Assembly: GCA_902516685.1 (NCBI GenBank) | Contig: CABXZJ010000011.1 | Coordinates: 1-28,541, forward strand | Direction: 5' to 3' | Source: an uncultured Formosa sp. | Lineage (GTDB): Bacteria; Bacteroidota; Bacteroidia; Flavobacteriales; Flavobacteriaceae | DNA length: 28,541 nt | Shown here: one piece after another, positions 1 through 6,400 of the stretch | Position numbering within the stretch: position 1 is the first letter of the stretch | Layout of the letters: each line of letters begins with the position of its first letter | The notes under the pieces: generated by a model | Database searches by the model: none | What the model was told of the DNA's origin: nothing | What the model saw: only the letters and a program-made list of their open reading frames with translations | Translations under genes and position numbers: made by a program

Positions 1-153
1 ATGCATAAAGGTAAACACTTGCTTAAGTTTGTTGTTTATGATGATGATGAAAGTTTAAAAGTTGAGCTTAGAAGTAGCAAACAAAAAGTTCAAATATCTC
101 AGGAGTTGATATCTGAATTAAAGGCTCAAAGTGTTTTTTTTAAGCTTAATTAA
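1..153 (+). CDS. dnaE: DNA polymerase III alpha subunit, C-terminal end (partial)
   Basis: This is an open frame that enters from the left edge and stops at TAA 151-153, giving the last 50 residues of a protein. The first codon of the window happens to be ATG but is probably internal. The tail has alternating strands and ends ...FFKLN. It resembles the C-terminus of flavobacterial replicative polymerase DnaE, whose last residues form a small beta domain ending in a similar YKLN-like sequence. The next gene is trxA, and dnaE-trxA is a common flavobacterial neighbourhood. No catalytic part lies in the window, so the assignment rests on this short tail and on context. It could be another protein with a similar tail. 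Confidence 0.6.
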   Translation: MHKGKHLLKFVVYDDDESLKVELRSSKQKVQISQELISELKAQSVFFKLN

Positions 154-200
154 TTGAAATTAATGTATTCAATTTCAACTTAAGAAAAAGTAAACTTTTT

Positions 201-235
201 TTTGAAATTATTAACGTAATTTTTAATTAGATTTG
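201..235 (+). promoter_or_regulatory. Promoter of trxA (Bacteroidota type)
   Basis: A -7 element TAGATTTG lies at 228-235 and matches TAnnTTTG. A TTTG at 201-204 sits 23 nt upstream and can serve as the -33 element. Transcription would start near 242, about 14 nt before the trxA ATG. This gives trxA its own promoter independent of the upstream gene. Confidence 0.55.
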
Positions 236-255
236 TATAATAAAAAATAAATATT

Positions 256-573
256 ATGGCTCTAGAAATCACAGATTCAAATTTTGAAGAAACAGTATTA
301 AAAAGCAATAAACCCGTAATGGTCGATTTTTGGGCAGCTTGGTGTGGACCCTGTCGCATGGTCGGTCCCATTATTGACGAGCTTAGTTCAGAATATGCAG
401 ACAAAGCTGTAGTTGGTAAAGTTGATGTTGATGCCAATCAAGAATTTGCTGCCAAATATGGTGTAAGAAACATTCCAACCGTTTTAGTATTTAAAGATGG
501 TGAGGTTGTTGGACGTCAGGTTGGAGTTGCGACAAAAGCAGCTTACGCAGAATCTATTGACGCCTTGTTGTAG
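256..573 (+). CDS. trxA: Thioredoxin
   Basis: A 105-residue single-domain thioredoxin of standard length. It reduces disulfides in cytoplasmic proteins and passes electrons from thioredoxin reductase to ribonucleotide reductase, peroxiredoxins and similar clients. The active site WCGPC is intact with cysteines C30 and C33. The buried acid D24 and the cis-proline P74 (in NIPT) are in place, followed by the usual VLVFKDGE strand. There is no signal peptide, so the protein is cytoplasmic. The gene has its own promoter 20 nt upstream and a strong terminator directly downstream, so it is probably mostly monocistronic. Confidence 0.97.
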   Translation: MALEITDSNFEETVLKSNKPVMVDFWAAWCGPCRMVGPIIDELSSEYADKAVVGKVDVDANQEFAAKYGVRNIPTVLVFKDGEVVGRQVGVATKAAYAESIDALL

Positions 574-599
574 CTATTTTTTAAATAAATTACTAATAT

Positions 600-629
600 A
601 AAGGTTTGTACATGTGTCAAACCTTTTTT
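600..629 (+). terminator. Rho-independent terminator of trxA
   Basis: The stem AAGGTTTG (601-608) pairs with CAAACCTT (618-625) around a 9-nt loop, with one further A-T pair (600/626), and runs into a T-tract at 624-629. It ends only 13 nt before the ATG of the next gene. Confidence 0.85.
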
Positions 630-642
630 AGTTTAGATTAAG

Positions 643-1572
643 ATGAGTATAAGAGAAAAGTTCCAAGGTAACTCTCGTTTTTCAAACTTCGATTTGTTGG
701 CAAAATCCATTGTAGAAGGATATATGTCTGGTATTCATAAAAGCCCTTTTCATGGATTTTCAGCCGAGTTTGCTGAGCATAAAATTTACAACAATGGTGA
801 TAACATCAAGCACATTGACTGGAAATTATACGCTAAAACTGATAAACTATACACTAAAAGGTTTGAGGATGAAACAAATATGCGATGTCATATTATCATA
901 GACCAAAGCTCTTCAATGCATTACCCCAAAATAAATGAAAGTCCAAATCTTGATTATAATAAAATTGAATTTTCAGCTCTATCTTCTGCGATAATATTGC
1001 ATATTCTGAAAAAGCAACGTGATGCAGCAGGTTTAAGTTTATTTGATTCTGATTATAATTTTTATGCTCCTGAAAAATCAAATCAGCGACACTTCAGTAT
1101 GTTAATTAATAAATTAGAGCAAGCTACGCTAACAAAATCAAGGAATTCTTTGACTAAAACATATGAAGTATTACATAAAATTTCAGAAAAGTTAAAACGA
1201 CGATCAATGATTTTTCTTTTTACAGATTTTTTTCAAGCTAATATAGAATCTTCAAAACTTTTTGAGGCTATGAGACATCTCAAACATAATCAACATGAAT
1301 TAGTATTATTTCACGTTTATGATAAAAAAACTGAGTTCAGTTTTGATTTCAAAAATGAACCAAAACAATTTATTGATTTAGAAACAGGAAGATCTATTAA
1401 ATTATTTCCTAAATATTTTAAAGAAAAATATAATAATCAGGCTGAGGATTATTTTTCTAATTTACGTTTGAAATGTGCACAGTATAAGATAAATTATGTA
1501 GATGTTGATATTCGTAAAGGGTTTGAAAAAATACTTTTAACATACTTCGAAAAACGACACAAGTTTTTGTAA
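643..1572 (+). CDS. DUF58 family protein (VWA-like)
   Basis: A 309-residue protein of the DUF58 family. It carries the family signature of a GxHxSxxxGxxxEF-like stretch (residues 30-43), then YNNGDNIKHIDWKLYAKT (49-66). A von Willebrand A-like metal site follows: D87-Q-S89-S-S91 (DxSxS) and a second acidic loop at T194-D195. The metal-binding residues appear intact. DUF58 proteins are generally encoded near MoxR-type AAA+ ATPases and Bat proteins and are thought to act in stress tolerance or in maturation of membrane and periplasmic complexes; the exact role is not established. No MoxR gene lies in this window, which is a common arrangement in flavobacteria where DUF58 follows trxA. No signal peptide or membrane segment is evident. 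It begins 13 nt after the trxA terminator with no clear promoter of its own. Confidence 0.85.
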   Translation: MSIREKFQGNSRFSNFDLLAKSIVEGYMSGIHKSPFHGFSAEFAEHKIYNNGDNIKHIDWKLYAKTDKLYTKRFEDETNMRCHIIIDQSSSMHYPKINESPNLDYNKIEFSALSSAIILHILKKQRDAAGLSLFDSDYNFYAPEKSNQRHFSMLINKLEQATLTKSRNSLTKTYEVLHKISEKLKRRSMIFLFTDFFQANIESSKLFEAMRHLKHNQHELVLFHVYDKKTEFSFDFKNEPKQFIDLETGRSIKLFPKYFKEKYNNQAEDYFSNLRLKCAQYKINYVDVDIRKGFEKILLTYFEKRHKFL

Positions 1573-1588
1573 AAAATAAATAAAAACA

Positions 1589-1619
1589 TTTGCCGTATTA
1601 AAAATGCAATGTATATTTG
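1589..1619 (+). promoter_or_regulatory. Promoter of tRNA-Asp
   Basis: TTTG (1589-1592), exactly 19 nt, then TATATTTG (1612-1619): a near-perfect Bacteroidota promoter. Transcription would start about 12 nt before the mature 5' end of the tRNA. Confidence 0.7.
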
Positions 1620-1637
1620 CTCTCGCTATAAAGCAAC

Positions 1638-1711
1638 GGTTTGGTAGTTCAGTTGGTTAGAATACCTGCCTGTCACGCAGGGGGTCGCGGGTTCGAGTCC
1701 CGTCCAGACCG
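1638..1711 (+). tRNA. tRNA-Asp (GTC)
   Basis: A 74-nt cloverleaf. The acceptor arm is GGTTTGG/CCAGACC with one G-T pair, and the discriminator is G1711. The anticodon stem CCTGC (1665-1669)/GCAGG (1677-1681) encloses the loop CTGTCAC, so the anticodon is GTC (1672-1674), which reads Asp codons. The T-loop GTTCGAGTC is canonical. CCA is not encoded. Confidence 0.95.
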
Positions 1712-1795
1712 CAACGGCTTTTAAGTAAGCTATTTTAAAATGTTGTGTTGTGGTAACCTTGTTGGTTACCCGTGGTTTGTGACAAAACCAGTGAG
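1712..1795 (+). other. Hairpin-rich trailer after tRNA-Asp, possible small RNA
   Basis: No reading frame of note. Two inverted repeats follow one another: GGTAACC (1752-1758)/GGTTACC (1764-1770), a perfect 7-bp stem with a 5-nt loop, and TGGTTT (1773-1778)/AAACCA (1785-1790), a 6-bp stem with a 6-nt loop. A terminator hairpin follows immediately. The tRNA-Asp transcript would carry all three. This could be a long tRNA trailer, a tRNA-derived or independent small RNA, or a decayed tRNA. It is not convincingly a second tRNA. Confidence 0.35.
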
Positions 1796-1825
1796 AAGCT
1801 TTCCTGTAAAAGGAGAGCTTTTTTT
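1796..1825 (+). terminator. Terminator of the tRNA-Asp transcript
   Basis: The stem AAGCTTTCCT (1796-1805) pairs with AGGAGAGCTT (1811-1820), including one G-T pair, around a 5-nt loop, and runs into TTTTTTT. On the opposite strand no T-tract follows, so the orientation is +. Confidence 0.85.
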
Positions 1826-1836
1826 ATAAATATATT

Positions 1837-3288
1837 TTAACGACGTAAAACGTGACGTTTTAGAATGCGTTTATTCTCTTTTTGTACTAATGGATGTCTT
1901 CTGTGTCCCCAAACTTTTTTTCTAGAAATTCTTGAACTTTCTTGCAAATCGATAACTGGAATTGGATAATCTTTTCCAATTGTTACCCCACAAAATGCCT
2001 GTTCCATTACACTCATTTTCCATGGTTCATGAATATATTTAATTGGTATATTTTGTAGTTCAGGTATCCATTTTTTAATAAAAATTCCTTTAGGGTCCAG
2101 TTCTATTGAATTTTTAATAGGGTTGTAAAGTCTTATAGTATTAACCCCAGTAGTTCCTGCTTGCATTTGAAATTGAGGATAATGAATACCTGGGTCATAG
2201 TCTAAAAAAAGTCTTGCCATATGGTATACACCATTTCGCCAATCTTGATCTAAATTAAAAGTTAAAAACGAGACCAGAAGTGCCCGCATCCTAAAGTTAA
2301 TCCATCCTGTTTTATCTAAAGCTCGCATACTAGCATCAACTAATGGATATCCAGTTGTAGCTGTTCTCCATGCCTTTAAATTACTATCATCATGTGAATG
2401 TTTTAATAGCTCATAACCGGCATTAATACAATGAGTTTCATATTTACACTCCATTTCAAATTTTTGGATAAAATGACAATGCCAATGCAATCGTGTAAGC
2501 ATAGCCGAAAAAGCTTTTTTATGATTTTTGGTATTAGGATGTCTGTTTATATATTGAAATACCTGACGAATGCTTAGGTTACCCCAACTTATAAATGGTG
2601 ATATTCTACTGCAGCTAGTTCTGCTTTCTGTTGGTTTTGAAATATTACGTTGGTAGTTTTTACCTCTGTTTTGTAGAAAAGAATTAAGGTAGAGAAAAGC
2701 ATTTTTTTCGCCTGCAGGTTGGAATAAATTTGAGTAGTTTTTAATTATTTTTTCTGTTTTTTTTGGTAATTCAAAAGGATGTATTATTTCTATTTTATTT
2801 TTTTTAGAAAATTTATTTAGGATAATTGGCTGACTCATAAACTCGTTCCAAAGTTTCGCCCAATTTCTCCTATTTTCTAAGCCACGAATAACCCCATTTT
2901 GTTGAAATTCTTTCCATATAATTTTATTACTACTTAAATATTTAGAAATGGCTTTATCTCGATCCCAAGAAATTTTTATACCACTTTCTTGATAACTAAA
3001 TACAGATTTTATTTGGAATTTAGTTTGTAAAAATTTTATAATTTTTAATGATTCACCATAAAATATATTGACAGATTTGTTGTAAACTTTTAACTTTTTA
3101 TTTATAGCAATAATAGATTGGTATATGAATTGTAGATGTCTGACCCCTACATCTGGGTGCTTTAAGATATTTGAATCAAAAATATAAATTATAATATAAG
3201 GTATATTACTTTTTTCAGCAATATCTAAAGGAGCATGATCTTGAGTTCTTAAGTCTCTTTTTAACCAAACAACATTGATTTTTTCCAT
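1837..3288 (-). CDS. Cryptochrome/photolyase family flavoprotein, divergent
   Basis: A 483-residue member of the cryptochrome/DNA photolyase family. The N-terminal alpha/beta antenna domain (about 1-160, starting VVWLKRDLRTQDH) is followed by the FAD-binding domain (about 190-470). The latter shows SRISPFISWGNLS (228-240), TGYPLVDASMRAL (312-324), NFRMRALLVSFL (331-342) and YNP...LDP (388-399). Known members repair UV photoproducts with blue light or act as light sensors. By ungapped alignment to recalled E. coli PhrB landmarks, W350 matches W359, but W382 is F373, W306 falls on H297 and the flavin-N5 Asn falls on H369. The substrate Glu274 region reads TRLHW (265-269), with R266 at the Glu position. 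Repair activity therefore cannot be assumed. It lies downstream of a terminator on the same strand as the neighbouring block and is probably transcribed separately. Confidence 0.88.
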   Translation of the reverse strand: MEKINVVWLKRDLRTQDHAPLDIAEKSNIPYIIIYIFDSNILKHPDVGVRHLQFIYQSIIAINKKLKVYNKSVNIFYGESLKIIKFLQTKFQIKSVFSYQESGIKISWDRDKAISKYLSSNKIIWKEFQQNGVIRGLENRRNWAKLWNEFMSQPIILNKFSKKNKIEIIHPFELPKKTEKIIKNYSNLFQPAGEKNAFLYLNSFLQNRGKNYQRNISKPTESRTSCSRISPFISWGNLSIRQVFQYINRHPNTKNHKKAFSAMLTRLHWHCHFIQKFEMECKYETHCINAGYELLKHSHDDSNLKAWRTATTGYPLVDASMRALDKTGWINFRMRALLVSFLTFNLDQDWRNGVYHMARLFLDYDPGIHYPQFQMQAGTTGVNTIRLYNPIKNSIELDPKGIFIKKWIPELQNIPIKYIHEPWKMSVMEQAFCGVTIGKDYPIPVIDLQESSRISRKKVWGHRRHPLVQKENKRILKRHVLRR

Positions 3289-3366
3289 TTTAAAATCCTG
3301 GATAATCCATTTTAAATAAAAATATGAAAAATGTATTGTTCAGATTTAATTTTAAGATATCTTTAT

Positions 3367-3391
3367 AAAAAAAGCGGCCAAAAGCCGCTTT
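3367..3391 (-). terminator. Terminator of the 1562-residue secreted protein gene
   Basis: Perfect 8-bp inverted repeat AAAGCGGC (3371-3378)/GCCGCTTT (3384-3391) with a 5-nt loop. Read on the minus strand it runs straight into a T-tract (A-run 3367-3373 on the plus strand). It separates the secreted protein gene from the photolyase gene. Confidence 0.88.
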
Positions 3392-3412
3392 AAATAATGG
3401 ATTTATTTTTTG

Positions 3413-6400
3413 TTAGTTCTTAATAATCTGTTTTGTAATAGTTACATTATCATTACTTATTTTTATCAAATAAACACCTTCTTGGATTGCACTCATATCA
3501 ATACTGTTGGTGTTAGAGTTGATTTTTAAGCATTGACCTAACATAGAATAAACTTCAATGTCATAGGCGTCAAAATTACCGCTTATGTATAAAATGTTTT
3601 TCACTGGGTTTGGATATATTTTGATTAAATCAGTCGTTACATCTTCAATATATAGTGACTCACTATTTACAGCATTTGGACTTCCATTTTCATTAATACA
3701 GTCCCAGTTTTGTGCTAATGAATTATTTAAATTTGGTGTAATTAGTTCTAATGTATATCCAGTCTCATCAGCACAAGTTGGCCATTCTGAATTATTGTAT
3801 AAGCAATTAGCATAAATTCCCTCATTGACAAGTGTATCACCATATTCTCCAGAAACTATTAATGACCCTTCACCGTCAAGAATTTCCCATGAAACTTCAC
3901 TAGACCATGAGCCATCTGTCCAAGACATTTCAATGGAATCACCACTACTTGCTTCAAATGTAACACTGGCACTTGAACCAGAGTTAAATGTAGCTCCAAA
4001 AATAACGGTTTGACCAGCAATAATAACATCAACAGCATTGCCCTGCCATCCATCACCATAGGAATCAAACATATTTAAAGTATGAATACATGTTTGTGAG
4101 GTGTCCTCAATTTCATAATCAACTACATCAATAAGTTTATTTTCTGAATCAAATAATCTAACAGCATCATTCCTCCCAAGGCCATAGCCTAATTCTCCTA
4201 TATGCGGAATATTTGGAAAGAAAGTGACAAAATCTGATTGATCTTTAACAATCACTAGAAACCCGTTACCTTGAATTTGTGTTTCTTCTGGAATTGTATA
4301 TGAATGAGAGTCATCTTCATCTCTTATTTCCCAATTTGAAACATCGATAGCAGTTGATTTTGGATTATATAATTCTATCCAATCATCAGGATTAAATTCA
4401 TCGCTTGATCTGTAATTAATTTCATTAATGATAACCAAAGGTTCAATTTCAATTGGTACAGAAACTTCATATTGACATATTTCTGATGAATCTTTTACCA
4501 CTACATTGTAAGTCCCTACAGATAAGTTGTAAAATTCGTTAGAGGTAGAGAAGTTTTGACCTCCATCAATACTGTATGAATATGGAGCCACACCAGATGT
4601 AGGGTTTATAAGGATAGAACCATCAATTGAAATAACAGAAGAAACGCCATAAGCTTCTACATCAACACTTGTAAATGTACAAGTAACAATCGAAATATTT
4701 TCTTCATATGAGCAACCATCAATTATATTTTGAACAAAAATATTATAATCTCCGGTACTTAAATTATCAAAAGTGTTAGAATCTGTAAATGTTTCCCCAC
4801 CATCAATACTATATTGAAATGGACCTGTACCCGAAGTAACATCAATATATATTGATCCATCACTAATTGATGAAGATGATGTGTGGGATATGTTTATTTC
4901 AGTAGAAATATTACATTCGCTCTCTCCAAGACAAAATACCTCTTTCACAAAATTATCGAACTCACCATCATTTGCAACAATTGTATTTCCTGATGAATCT
5001 TGAATTTCAAAACTACCTTGTCCATATCCACAGCAAATACCATCTCCAAAAGAATCATATACGTAAAGAGAAAAACAAGAATTATAATTGACACAAATAT
5101 CTTCGCTGTATAGCTGAGTGTTGTTACTTAAACCGCCTGTGGCTACAATTTCATTAGTTTCTTCATCTATTAGCTTCCATGATGTTTCCTCGGGATAATT
5201 GTCTGCTATGATAACAAGAGTTATGAAGTCATAATCTGAATCTAAATTTGTGCTTGAAGAAGTTGAATTGTTTGAGTTATCCTCATCAGTTTGGTTATTT
5301 ACACTTATTAGATTAAGAATAATATCATTCATTTCATCTAAATTCTGGTCGATAGTTATTGAGACAGTTTCTTGTTGTTGAAAAGGTATTTCAACAGAGA
5401 AATTAATTACTTCCACCACTTGCTCATTAACAATAACTTCAATTCCCAATTCACTTAATGTTGTATATCCTAAGTTTGTTATTACAGCATCGACAAGAAC
5501 TGAGTCATCACAAATAACTTCAATTTCTCCAAATGAAATTGAACCATCAAATTCATTAACATTACTTATCACAGTGCTTAAAATATTATTGTTCTCGTAC
5601 TCATCATTTGGATGATTAACCGATACAGTAACATTATAATCGCCTAAAGCTGAAAAATCTTGAGGTACTGTAAATTCAAAATCAGATTCGCTAAATGGTT
5701 CAACTGTATCATTTATATTTCTAATTTCTACTGATTGGTCATTGATTGTAAGCTCTATATCAAAATCAGTCATATCGTTTAGTCCGAAATTAGTTATTGT
5801 TGCTGTAACAAGTTCATTGGCAGTTAAATTTGAGGAAGACTCAGGAGATACAATAGAACTAACCCCTAGGTCATAATCGGCATTAACATCTGCCCAAAAT
5901 GAAACCCATGGTCTGGCTTGTTTTATTATTAATTGATCTTGAGCCGTAACTTTGTATTCTATATCCATGCCAAATCCATCAGCCCCAACAACATCATATA
6001 GAATTGCAAATTCGTCATGAATTACTGTGAGGAAATCTCTCATTTGATTTAAATAAACTTGATCCATTACAAGTTCTCCAGGTTCAACTAAGTTAGATAA
6101 TCTCAATACTAGATAACCTCCTCCTTGTAAAGGATCTCTGTAAAGTAATATTTCTTCTGGAACAGAGTTAGGATCTGGATTAGTAATTAGTGATTCTCCC
6201 ACCTGTGTGTTAAGATAAAATGTATCTTCTGTTTCATAAATGGGATCGATACTTATACCTACTCCATTTGATTTTTCATTTTGAAAATTATTATGGCATA
6301 AAACTCCCATAGCTGCCATGAAGTGATCAATTCTATAAAAATCTCTTTCTTCATATGCTCTAAAATTCCACATACTGGCATATATTTGTTTTATAGATTT

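Noticed and set aside
1712..1790. A second, tandem tRNA after tRNA-Asp
   Set aside because: The arms do not assemble into a cloverleaf: there is no acceptor pairing or GTTC T-loop.
4447..4912. The SprB-like repeats as evidence for a gliding adhesin of SprB type
   Set aside because: Only two repeats are present and the rest of the architecture is different; such repeats are common in unrelated T9SS cargo proteins.
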